DNA of 64,000 nucleotides, taken from Rhyzopertha dominica (Eukaryota > Arthropoda > Insecta > Coleoptera > Bostrichidae). Position numbers and translations under genes: made by a program. Under the pieces are notes generated by a model, which was not told the DNA's origin, did not search any database, and saw only the letters and a list, made by a program, of their open reading frames with translations. Where the stretch lies: contig QCXZ01000001.1 of the NCBI GenBank assembly GCA_025024175.1, positions 20,336,001-20,400,000 of the forward strand. The letters run 5' to 3'. Below are positions 1 to 10,692 of the stretch, piece after piece (positions within the stretch are counted from its first letter, which is position 1; every line of letters begins with the position of its first letter).

Positions 1-479
1 CATATTAGATCATTTCAAACTTTTCCTGCAAGTTGTCATTACTAGACACAACTAATACAAATTTTGGGGCTAGAGCAATAGTGGATTAAAAATGTCATCC
101 TAGAAGATTTTTTGTTCAACTACAGGTACTACTCAACTGTGCCTTATCCATTAAAGTAAATAGTCCATTAGTGAGTGAGGTTATTAACATAGGATCTGTT
201 TCCTTTTTCAATATAAAAGTTAATATTGGCCAAAATCACCCGATAACCTTGACAACACCTTAAAAAATATGTGATTGGTTTAGATTTTAATTAAACAGTT
301 GATTTTGATAAAAATAACACTCAGGCTCATGTAATGAGAAAATAAACATTTTACTTTTCTACAAATACAAAGAAAAGCGTGATAACTACTCTCGAAGGAG
401 AACCAACATTAGTATGGTTAAATTAAACATGAATTAGTGGCTACTTCATACTCCGCTCCACTAGAGGCGCTGTTACAGT
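1..479. other. No recognised feature
   Basis: AT-rich sequence with no open frame or repeat that I can assign. It may continue the copia relic that starts at about 480. Confidence 0.3.
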
Positions 480-2130
480 TATAGTCAATGCCAAATTTCT
501 TTGTAAATCACTTCGCCACTAACCTAGCACTATAACAAACATGACTCACTATTAATCTTTCGCTCAAAGTCCTACATACACTTCACCAAAGTATTGTGCG
601 ACACATCTTCAAATGACACTAACTCCAAAGCACAGTTCTCTTAAAATGAACCTATTTCTTTAGCCATAGCTTATTTCCATTTCTCTGCATCAGGTCGAAA
701 CATGGCCTCCGATTCTATCACTGGATCTTGATACTTATAGTGCACAAATATATCACATAATCATCCATCCGCGTTCGTTTTAGTTCTCTCCGAAATCTCC
801 TTGATTGATTTTCGTGATTCGGACCGACTTCGATTGCAGGAACATAACTATTGTCACCTTTGCTGTCAGGTACTTTTCATTCAGACTACCACCTTGAGCT
901 ATAATCTGATTCATACTGGCTGTCAGGTGTTTCATCTTAAGGATTCTGTTCCGTAGGTGGATTCTGACTTCCACTCACTGAAACTATGACGTTTTCTGAG
1001 ATTTCAGTTTTCTTGTCATCTCTTCCAGTTGCCACGTTGCTTTTAACATTTTCAAAAACAATCACATCTCTGCTCACACCGACGGAATTATTCTTGAAAT
1101 CATACGCTCCATATGCATTCACATCTTCAGTGTAACCAACCAGAATCTTCTTTTCGGCCTTCTTGTCCCACTTCAGGTATTTCACCTTGGGTAGATGCAG
1201 CATCTCTGTGCTTCCGAAGATTCTGAGATTACTGACATTCTGTTTTTTTTGTGCCAAATCTCAAATGGCGTCTTATTATTCAACTGCCACATCTCTAAAT
1301 TTGCATCGACGCTTTGCTCTTTCTACTTTTTTCTTGTTTAGCCTTTTTTAGAATACTTTTCCATTTCTCCATTTACAAATTCTCCACCATACACTTCTGA
1401 GAATTTTTATCTTTCTATGTGGCTGGTTTTCGGCCAGCTCGTTAAAGTTTCTAAAACACCCTGCAAACTCGTCTTTTGTCTTTGAAAAAGTAAATAAACA
1501 CATACCTCGGGTGGTCATCCAGAAACGTCAAAAAGTATCTCGAACCTCCGACTTACTTGTTTTCCATTGATTTGCACACATCACAATGGATAATAGCTAG
1601 CATATTGTCTGCTCTTCTTCCATCCTTTGGAAACGGTATTTTGTGTTGCTTGGTTTCACGCATGTTTCATAATTGTACTTACCATTGTCGATCTTCTTAG
1701 GACACTAAATCATCTACAGTATCATTTGTCATCTTCTCTCTAGATTTACATTATTTAGATGACCGAACCTCATGTGCCACGTTTCTGCACTGCACACTAT
1801 ATTTGCTATCAAACTGTTTTCTCACTCTGCAAGTTCAACTTATAAAGGCAATTGATTGAGTTATCGATTGCTACCAACTTTTCATTTTTGCTGTAAATCT
1901 TGCACCACTGTTTCTCAAAAATGTTTCCATTTTTGATAAGTTGACTCATCAATCATAGGTTTGTTGTACATAGAATGAGTTCTTTACTTTAGCGTGATGT
2001 TGTACAACTCGTCTCCAACAGCTGTAATTCTTTGGTAATCATAATCTGTTTCAGGTCTGAAACTCACTTTTCTTTAAAGAGAGGATTTGATTTGCTACCT
2101 GCACTAGCGCCGCTTTCAGCGAACTAGTCT
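480..2130 (-). pseudogene. Ty1/copia pol relic (integrase to start of RT)
   Basis: Read on the minus strand, frame-broken pieces occur in copia order. AETWHMRFGHLN (about 1752-1788) is the GAG-pre-integrase segment. GSRYFLTFLDDHPRYVF (about 1490-1550) and a GGEFVNGEME piece (about 1360-1400) come from the integrase core. LRIFGSTEMLHLPK with ILVGYTEDVNAYGAYD and VSRDVIVFEN (937-1257) is the copia region between integrase and RT. FRPDAEKWK, ARLVAK and KKFGIDY (about 480-730) mark the start of the RT. Many stops and frameshifts interrupt it, and no protease, RNase H or LTR was identified. It is an old copy antisense to the receptor gene. Confidence 0.85.
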
Positions 2131-2219
2131 GCCTTTTTAGGATTATTTTCGTCAGCGCTATTTCATTACTTCATAAGATAATATTTTGTCGGATAGATCG
2201 CTGTCACTTGAAAACACTG

Positions 2220-3530
2220 ACAAAAAATTAATAGTCTGACGTTTCGATTACACCTGTAATCTTTGTCAAAGACGAAGAACCTCAAAATTTGCCTGACACA
2301 AGTTCAAACAAAATTTTGAAAGTAAATAAACAAATCACCAAGGATGCGAGACGTCATAGAAACAACGTGCCAACCTGATAAAAAAGGAACCTAACGATGA
2401 AAAAGGAACTACCTACCTACTAGATATACACGAACTACTTGATAAAAGATAACTACAAAATAGCCTTCCAAATGTCACCTAACTCATAATTTCCACAATC
2501 CCTATTAAAATTATTAGTATTCCTACAAANTTCTATAGCTTCTTTTATTAGACGTTTGTGATAATATTTTTCTCTATGTAAAATTTTTGTTTTATCAAAA
2601 TCAATCATGTGTTTAGTCAAATATGAGTGTTCAGCTACGGAAGATTTATCTATGTGTTGCAACCTAGTAGCTCGTATGTGTTCTTTCAAACGCGTACCTA
2701 CTTTTCTTTTAGTTTGACCTATGTAACACTTTCCGCAAGAACAAGTAATTTTGTAAACACCTTCACTTTCTAAATGTACTTTATCTTTAGTAGAACTTAA
2801 AATTTTATCTAAATTATTATATGTACTACCAACAACTAAAATATCGTGTTTTCTAAGCATCCTCTTTAATTTTTCCGAAAGGCCTTGTACATAAGGCAAA
2901 CTCAACTTCAATTTGCTTTGTCGTGGCTGAGAATTTACTTGATTTGGATGAGCACTTTTATTAAAAACTGACCAAATATTCTTACTACTATAACCATTTC
3001 TCACTAGCGCTGATTTATGATGATATATTTCTTTTTGTACAGAACTTTCATCTGATATCCTTTGTGCTCTAACAAATAACGTCCTAATAAGACTATTCTT
3101 TTGAGAAGTAGGGTGGTGAGATGTGGCATGTAAATATCTGTCTGTATGTGTTGGTTTTCTGTAAACCTTGTGTCCTAACTGTCCAGTGTTTGTTCTGTAA
3201 ATTTGGACATCCAAGAAAGGTAAACTACCATTGCTTTCTAATTCCATAGTAAATTTTATGTCGGGATTTTGACTGTTCAAATGATTTAGAAACCTACCCA
3301 GCTCTTCTATACCGTGGGGCCAAATAACAAAAGTGTCATCTACATACCTATACCAACATTTTGGTTTAAGCTGAAAACTGTTTATCGCTTCATGTTCAAA
3401 ATTTTCCATAAACAAATTGGCTACTACAGGACTTAGAGGTGAACCCATTGCACAACCTGATTTTTGTTCATAAAAATTATCCTACCAATTATTTCTAATG
3501 TTGGTAAGGGCGTCCTTGTCAAATTGCACT
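2220..3530 (-). mobile_element. Penelope-like element, 5'-truncated
   Basis: The element holds the C-terminal half of a Penelope RT joined to a GIY-YIG endonuclease, followed by a short untranslated tail. The tail (2238-2271 read on minus) contains a 6-bp hairpin directly before GAAACGTC. The 5' end is lost: coding similarity starts near 3525 and is broken once by TAG near 3480. No target duplication was located. Confidence 0.85.
2453..3448 (-). CDS. PLE reverse transcriptase - GIY-YIG endonuclease (partial)
   Basis: The 331-residue frame starts MGSPLSPVVANLF, an RT palm motif, then WYRYVDDTFVIW with the YVDD catalytic box (residues about 32-43), LNSQNPDIKFTMELE and LPFLDVQIYR. From about residue 231 it is a GIY-YIG endonuclease: GVYKITCSCGKCYIGQTKR, the catalytic Arg in RLKEHIRATR, and SVAEHS with the likely catalytic Glu. 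The CSCGKC cysteines match the metal-binding cluster seen in Penelope endonucleases. A sequence N near 2530 gives one unknown residue. The frame extends upstream past the first Met, with one stop, so the start shown is not the biological one. Confidence 0.9.
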   Translation of the reverse strand: MGSPLSPVVANLFMENFEHEAINSFQLKPKCWYRYVDDTFVIWPHGIEELGRFLNHLNSQNPDIKFTMELESNGSLPFLDVQIYRTNTGQLGHKVYRKPTHTDRYLHATSHHPTSQKNSLIRTLFVRAQRISDESSVQKEIYHHKSALVRNGYSSKNIWSVFNKSAHPNQVNSQPRQSKLKLSLPYVQGLSEKLKRMLRKHDILVVGSTYNNLDKILSSTKDKVHLESEGVYKITCSCGKCYIGQTKRKVGTRLKEHIRATRLQHIDKSSVAEHSYLTKHMIDFDKTKILHREKYYHKRLIKEAIEXCRNTNNFNRDCGNYELGDIWKAIL

Positions 3531-4446
3531 TATATTCCAGTTCATAAAGATCAGTCTTTTTTTGCGCTATTTCAATTTACATTTTTATTATGTAAACCCT
3601 GAATGTTAACATTTTTATTTTGCGTCTTTTTTAAGTGATAAACGACATTATTATTGAATTAATATCGTAATTTACATTGCACTTTTCATTACTTGTTTTT
3701 AGGAAACGCAAATTTCTAAGTGTAAAAGAGCTAATGACCCCAGTGTCATCTAAGCGGAACTCTGCGAGCTAGGCGGTTTATAACTGTAATAGACGCCGGC
3801 CTAGTGCAGGTTCCTATCGTTGGCATCGGAGAAGCTACTCCATGAGTAGGATGAAATAAATCATCTGCCCTGGTCAATCCAGGAGGGTGGGAGTGGACTG
3901 ACCAGGGCAGATGATTTATTTTGCAAATTTCCACTTTTCCAATTGTAGAACTTTCTCTTACATTAATTTTTCGTTCAACAAAATTGTGGGACGTTTTAAG
4001 GGTATTCACCTTAACCTTAACCTTAATTATAGACTCTAAAAGAATTTCCACCGGTAAACCAAAATAAAACTTAAATCTCCTTGTCGTATGTGTTATTTGT
4101 TGTACTGAACGAAAATATTATTCCTTTAACCACGTTTTTTTTTTTAGCATATTATACCATTTTGTAAGTATACCAAACAAAGGGCATTTAAATTGGAATA
4201 CAGGCAAATTTAATTGTATATTCGATGCCAGCGCTGCCCAAGCAAATTAGGAAAACACTGATGCGTGATAATTATCTTTGCAGGGAAGATAACAAGAGCA
4301 CATAAAATGATACTGTGATGTATTCTGACCTTAAACATGTTTTACTCATTAGTAGTAAGAACACAACACTATTTCAGCATTCCATGCAGCACACGTGAAC
4401 CACAAATTACTTAATTATATTACATTCGTGTTTCTATCTCTTGCAG
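3531..4446. other. Upstream of first exon: hairpin, otherwise nothing assigned
   Basis: The stretch contains a GC-richer patch (about 3730-3850) before the hairpin at 3854-3921, a short ACCTTA run near 4008-4025, and the pyrimidine tract of the exon acceptor. No coding exon was recognised. Confidence 0.4.
3854..3921. repeat. Perfect 23-bp-arm hairpin
   Basis: Arms 3854-3876 and 3899-3921 are exact reverse complements (core CATCTGCCCTGGTCA). The 22-base loop is purine-rich. The structure is much more GC-rich than its surroundings. Confidence 0.9.
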
Positions 4447-4673
4447 AAAGAAATAGTTCTTACTGCCCGGCAAGATGGGATGAGGAGCTTTGTTGGCCAC
4501 CCACGCCACCAGGAACTATAGCTCAACAAAAATGTCCTGAAGGTCATCTTGGTTGGGATTTTAGAAGGTTTGCACATAGAGAATGCTGGCCAAATGGAAC
4601 CTGGTTTATTCATCCACAGTCCAACAAGGAATGGTCTAATTATACTAACTGTGTGGATCAGGAAGACTTAGAT
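4447..4673 (+). CDS. GPCR exon: hormone receptor (HRM) ectodomain
   Basis: The exon follows a ctcttgcag acceptor and ends at GAT before a gtgagt donor. It encodes about 76 residues beginning RNSSYCPARWDEELCW. It has the class B fold markers: five Cys (in YC, LCW, KC, EC and NC), the Asp before LCW, Pro-Pro-x-Pro-Pro-Gly, and Trp/Gly in GLGW-like and NGTW positions. The tail HPQSNKEWSNYTNCVD closely resembles the calcitonin-receptor/DH31-R signature, and the exon ends EDLD, followed in family members by EF at the junction to TM1. NGTW and NYTN are N-glycosylation sequons. Family members have six Cys; the first should be in an upstream exon. An in-frame ATG at 4395 adds a hydrophobic stretch, but that stretch coincides with the pyrimidine tract. 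Confidence 0.92.
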
Positions 4674-7600
4674 GTGAGTATGAACGCCAGTTATTCTATC
4701 ATTAATTTAAGATAAATGTTTCTCTTTTTGATATTTTGTTCAGTTGTGAGTAACTAAAAACTATGTCCCATTATAATAGTACAGGTAATATTCTGTTATT
4801 TAGTAAAATTAAAAGTATGCATATAAGTAGAACGGTTTAAAATAAAATTATCAAAATTTAAAAAACTAGTTGGTTGAGTAAGTATGATCAACTAATAGTA
4901 TAATATAGCTAGAGTAAATAATACTCTACATTATGCCATAATTGTATTTGTTATTTTACCTAGATAATTATGTTTTTAGATATAAAATCAACACTAAATG
5001 AACTAGGTAGCATAGAATGACATTTTCAAAACACATCTTACATGATGCCTAAATCACTCTAACCCAGGCAAAAAGGACATCAAAACGAAACCGTCAATAT
5101 ACAATAGAAAAACGCCGATGAAAATTAAGATAAAGCGATACAAGCGACACCTAGCCGTATAAACAATAGTTACACATGAAGAAATAATAGAAACGANGGT
5201 TTCAGGAATTTAAATGGTACGCAACTGCCATCAGCCCAGCCTAGTGTTCAGAAGTGCAAACTGCAATCTTCATGACNGTTATGGGANCTGACGCAGCTGA
5301 AATTTATAACACGTTTANTCTGGGTTAAGAAAAAGAGCAAAATTAATCNAAGAATATTTTGTGAAATACTTTGTGCCAAAAATAAATATCATATATGTGT
5401 TTTATAAAACAACGTCTACAAGGCGAACAATTCGATGAATTTCTAACTCCTCTAAAAAACAAAAGTTAGCACTGTAAATTTCAACCACTTCGAGAGAGAA
5501 TTTGCAAAATTAATAAGAATATCGCAAATATCCTCCAAAGTTTCCTACACTTCTCAAATAGTAAAGGTCGGTTGTTCTTAATTGATTTATAGTTGTTCTT
5601 ATGAATTGTGAATTGAAAGTGACAGCAGTCTCTCATCACAACATATAAATATGCTGTGCTCTCTTGGCGTCGGCGTCGTCTCGTCAACCATTAACCAGGA
5701 AGACGCACGAACAACGCTGATTCATTAGCTGCGAGATGAATCAAGGCATGAGTCGTTCAATTCGAACGACTTGGTCATGAACGACCCAACTCCATTAGTC
5801 ACGCGTTGGTTCCATGGTTTCGTATGCGCGCGCTGGGTGCCCCTCAGAAGCCATGTTAGATAACGTAATCTTCAAAAGCCCAATAGCTTGTAGAACGTTT
5901 TTACCACAGAGCTTGACAGTGCATTTGTTTATTTTAGTGTGGCAGCAAAAACACGCTGTTTATGATGTAAATGTAACTGCTTTGTTTCGCTGGATAATTC
6001 TGTTGATCTCAGTATAACGGGGTGTATGCAGTCCATATGCTAGAGTAATGGGCGCGAATGGAATGTGGAATGATCATTAGCTATTTGTAAAATGCGATTG
6101 CTTTCAATGAAAATTTAAATTGCGCCTTTGATCCGAAGTTTCCACCAACTGCATGCGTAATGGTTCATTCGTCGATTATAAAACACATCGCACAAAGCAT
6201 TTAGCTCGGAATACATAANTTAAAATAGAAACAGACCCCTGCGAACCTTGGGCTTTTGTTTATTATAAAACGGGCAACCCAAAGTGTAGGTATTGTAATG
6301 ATCATTGTCTTGACGAGTCACACAATAACTACTTGTATATNTCTAGTAATATTAGCACCTTCCAACATGATTTCATGAAGATTTGCTCGACTAAACATCA
6401 CTTACAGATGGATACATGTATAATTTACATAAACTTTTTATGGTATTTCTATTGATTTGGTCGACCTCTTCAGGTCTTAGCTTTTTAGAAAAGTCCAATA
6501 TATAGCGTTTTAGCTTTTATGGTTTTATGCTTAATATATTGCTACGTCTGGAGTACTACAATATTTTGTCTTAGATCTATTTTCTGTAATGTTCATAAAC
6601 AATATTATCCACGTGATAAATGCAAGAAGTTTACTTTATGCGGATGATCTTAAACTATACACTAAAATTAACTCCACCAAAACCTGAATTCATCTATAAA
6701 ACTGTGAGACAGACCTAGTCTAAGTTTAAAACTAAACATTTGCTTTTATCGCTTAGACATGACTCTCCATTGTCCATATTTTTGTTTTATGTAGTAATAT
6801 TAAAATCACCTGCTATTAGGGGTATTGTGGTTAAACAATTTTTTTGCGTTACGCAATCAAATATTTTTTCTTCGTTTACGCTTTGTTAATATTAAAAGTT
6901 TTATGCAAGTATAAGCAAGTATGTTTTCTGAAAAGAATTGTTAAAGATTAATAAAATATAATTGGCAACCGAAAGTGAATGAAAGGGTAGAAATTAACTG
7001 GGTAATTAAATATAGAATCACTGAAAATAAATCCATTTGAATGCGGTGAATGAATAATGTCTGGTATTAATGCTGAATATTAATTAAATGTTTAACACGT
7101 CTGTCGTTCAAATCTGGGTATTATAATACACTCAGATACATAACAATAATATCTATCGCAGTACTGTATTAACAAGAGCTGTCGATAGTCAACAGTAAAT
7201 ATTATTACTTATATATTGTTTTTAATGATTTATATACCACGAAAGCTATACACTGCCTTGGAATGGTGATTTTGTTTAAAAATGGTAATCCCTAAAACTT
7301 ACTCTTTTGCTGGAAGAAATATGGTTGTTGCGAAAATGAGTAAATGTAATAAAAAAACTGAAAAGGAGTAATCAGTTAAAGAAAGACAATATCTGTATAC
7401 ATCGAACACCGAAAAAGGATTTTGTACTTTATTTTGCGATTGTAGTATTTCTTGTTACAGTTTGTATTGTTATATGGACCAAGGACAATGTAGTTTACAC
7501 GAGTGTTATTGTTTTTAGACTGTTGTGACACTTTAATGTAGTAAAGTATTGTATATATTCACGAATCAATGTCGAACTCATCGTTTGCATTATGCTGTAC

Positions 7601-7979
7601 TAATTAATCAAAACTGTAAACAAATTTTGTGAAATTTATTACATTATTATATTGTTGACAATTTTTTATTATAATATATAATATATATAATATATTATAT
7701 AATAATATGAATATAGTATAGAAAGTATATAAAAAAATTATTGTATTCTTACCTATATTCTTAAGTAAATAAAAAAAAATGAAAATTTTTTTTCATTAAA
7801 TTAAACCTCATCGCATGGTCGACATTCAGAGTTTGATAGTGACTAAAATATTAAAATAAAGTATAACTAGAAATAGGCTTACATTTTGACAAGGCGTCAT
7901 AATCTACGGTATTCCTAAAGTTGCTTTTTGCTTTTAGTGATCTTAGTGTATCTACAAAATTATCCATGTATATATAAAA
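4674..7979 (+). other. Intron 1, 5' part
   Basis: Several single Ns occur at 5197-5349. A GC-richer stretch at about 5640-5860 has an 8-bp-arm palindrome (AGTCGTTC, 5751-5771). An almost pure A/T tract lies at 7665-7730. No exon or mobile-element coding was recognised. Confidence 0.5.
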
Positions 7980-7983
7980 GTAC

Positions 7984-8485
7984 TGTGGGGGTGTGTGCGT
8001 GTGATTAAAACGACCAAGTTGAATTAGATTCACAGTTTATTTCTCGTGCGATACGTTAGCTTCTATTCGAACGCGAGCTAAGACTAGACTGTACAAAATT
8101 ATTATTCCTAACCAGTAAGAAAATTGTAGTGGGGTTAATATTGAAATTGCCTGGAAAGTCCGAGCCCTTTGTCGGCGAGGATTAGTGAGATAAGGGCAAG
8201 GTTAGTTTACAGCGGAAATCGAGAGAATAGAATAGTAAAAGTTATACAAAGCGAAGCGGTAGAAGGTAATAAAATATTTGTCGGCAAAGCAAGTTGAAAG
8301 AAGGTTAATCAGCATGCGAAGTATTTGGAAAAACCCAAAGTAGGTAGTAGTTATGCTTAAACCGAAATTTAGAAGCGATAGATAGATAGTTTTAGAAATA
8401 TTTACATTTAACATTAATATATACATAGGAAATTTACGATTAATATATACAATATAATTACAAATATATGGTAGTGATCCCCACA
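7984..8485 (-). repeat. 3' LTR of CsRn1-type element
   Basis: 502 bp, TGTGGGG...CCCCACA ends. I count six substitutions and no indels against the other LTR (about 1.2%), which points to a recent insertion. Small open frames within it occur in both LTR copies and are not genes. Confidence 0.95.
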
Positions 8486-8497
8486 GTACCCCCCTGC
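8486..8497 (-). other. Polypurine tract region
   Basis: On the minus strand the bases GCAGGGGGGTAC abut the 3' LTR, as expected for the plus-strand primer, although the G run ends three bases before the LTR. Confidence 0.6.
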
Positions 8498-8509
8498 TAG
8501 TAAAGTTCC

Positions 8510-9401
8510 CTACGAGAATCCAGCTTGGAAGCGATCTGGGAATCGCACTCTCCTACCGGACCTGGTGATTCCTGGAGAAGGACTGCTAACAGGCTGCGGG
8601 TCAGCTGCAGGATCATCTAGAATCATGCTGGGTAGATTCGGCTGCTGCGATGTTGATGCCATCACGTAGGCTGGCTTGAGGCGATCTATAGACACCGTGA
8701 CATCGCGTCCATTGACCTGGACAACGAACGTCTTCGGCGAGCGCCTGACGACACGGTAAGGGCCATCGTAAGGATGCTGCAGCATCTGCTTTGAAGAATC
8801 ATGTCGAATAAAGACATGGTCCGCTGTGGCGAGATCTTTGAAGACGAAGACCTTTTGGTTGGCATGGCTGGATGCTTGTCTGGGCTGCAGAGACTGCATA
8901 TGTTGACGCAGCTGTGTTACAAATTCGGCTGCGTTATTCAAGTGGCTGTCGTTTTCGGGCGTAGCGAGGAATTCGCCAGGAAGACGCAGGGACTGTCCAT
9001 AAAGCATGTCCGCTGCTGTAGCCTGCAGGTCCTCCTTCCACGAAGCTCGGATGCCCAGAAGTACCGTGGGAAGAACTTCCGTCCAGCGGGCGGTGTTGTG
9101 GCACATTATCGCTGCCTTAAGCTGCCTGTGAAGCCGCTCGACCATGCCATTGGCCGCAGGGTGGTAGGCGGTGGTTCGTATGTGTGTCGCACCTAGCAAA
9201 CAATTCAACTGCTTAAAAAGGTGTGATTCAAATTGCCTACCTTGGTCAGTTGTGATCCGTGAAGGAACTCCGAAACGAGCAATCCATGTCTCGTAAAAAG
9301 CACGGGCTACTGTTGCAGGTTCCTGGTCACGCATGGGAGTAGCCTCTGGCCAGCGGGTGTAACGATCAACCATGGTCAAGCAATAACGGAATCCTTCGGA
9401 G
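8510..9401 (-). CDS. Integrase C-terminal part of CsRn1-type pol
   Basis: This continues the integrase interrupted by the nested element. It has the core second Asp in TTDQGRQFES, the Glu in HPAANGMVERLHR, then the GPY/F module (YDGPYRVVRRSPKTFVV, with VSIDRLKPAY), and ends in a Ser/Pro/Arg-rich tail with a stop at 8510. The first Met at 9379 is internal: the reading frame continues upstream to the insertion site at 9401. The inserted element plus duplication is 1,299 bp, a multiple of three, so both halves remain in the same frame. Confidence 0.95.
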
Positions 9402-10692
9402 CAGTGATGGGCGCGTAGAATACGTCATGTAGATTACGCTATTGTCTACGCGTAAACTATGTAATATTCTACTTTGAAATTCTACTGTAGAAAATAGCAC
9501 TGTGTAGATAATCAGAAATTTAGAAATATTAGTTATTTAATGGTGTCTATTACCACTACTGCTCTAAACGTGGTAAATGTCTAAACAGCAATAACATATT
9601 TGGTCATACCTTAGGGTTAGAAGACCCGACAAGCGTGTTGTGAAAAGCACTTTGAAGCCCTTAGTCAGTCAAATTGACTCCTTAATGACTGTAAACTGTG
9701 ATTTTATGTTCTTTTTTCTCTGTAAACAAAAATTTCATAAGCTACTCATGTTCTTTTATCGCAAATTCTTTGAAAGCAGATCAACAGTGTACACAAGTAG
9801 TTCTTGACCAACTAGTTGTGTTGTAGTAAAAAAATTATTTGGAAAAAAATCAACTTGTAACTGCGGTACCGAATTTGATTGTGTGTTAGGAAAACAACTT
9901 AATATAGTTGTGGAAGGAAAGATGTCGTAAACATATGCTTTGTCTTTTGTGTTTCAAAGAAGTAAAAAAAAAACGTTTGTATACACTGACTATTTACTGA
10001 AACATGATATACAAGNTTGTAATATAATATTTACATTTACACCTATTTATTGTCTCAGACANATTAAAATCATAAGTTGAGAAAATAAAAATGTTTAGTA
10101 AACCGTGCAGTTATTTATAAAAAATGTGGTAGCTATGTTGCAACTTTCAGATTTTGTCATTAATCTCTCTAAAATCAAAACTTCAAATTCCAAATAACAT
10201 TATACATAAATGGATCGTATTTTGCATGTTTTAGTTGGCCCCTTATTATAAACCGCATTTTCAGTAAAGTTCAACTACATGTTGTTATGCTTATGTACCA
10301 TTGTAAATGTTTATAGAAGCCCTAATGAAGATTTGAAATAAAAATCGAAAGCTTCGCAAAGAAAGAATAGTAAACACTATTTTAACATAAGAAGTCCATT
10401 TCTACTTATTTGCGAAGACTTTAATATAATAAAAAGCGACGGCTATGTCCATTTAACGTATTAGATATAATAACTATAAAATTATAAGAAATTTGACACA
10501 TGGAGAAGCCAACAAAACAGGGAAATTAGAATCAAACTAATTTCATTTTGTTTTAGTATGTACTTAATACATTTTAGCCATAATATACTCGTTTTATATT
10601 TTCTACTTAAAATCTACGCCAAAATGCTTTATCTACATTTTCTACGCATGTAACGTAGAAAATTATAATTTACGCGTAAACGCCCATCACTG
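9402..10692. mobile_element. hAT-type non-autonomous DNA transposon nested in integrase
   Basis: The 1,291-bp element has 12-bp terminal inverted repeats CAGTGATGGGCG and a perfect 8-bp target duplication CTTCGGAG (9394-9401 and 10693-10700). Both are typical of the hAT superfamily. The interior is AT-rich and encodes no transposase. Its right end shares a related sequence with 33222-33382. Confidence 0.93.

Noticed and set aside
4006..4026. ACCTTA tandem run considered as telomere-like
   Set aside because: Insect telomere repeat is TTAGG (CCTAA); this is CCTTAA and only three copies.
8202..8426. Open frame (74 codons), repeated at 14061-14285
   Set aside because: It lies wholly within the LTR and appears twice only because the LTR is duplicated; composition is AT-driven.
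8801..9196. 131-codon + strand open frame
   Set aside because: It is antisense to the integrase C-terminus, which has clear motifs.
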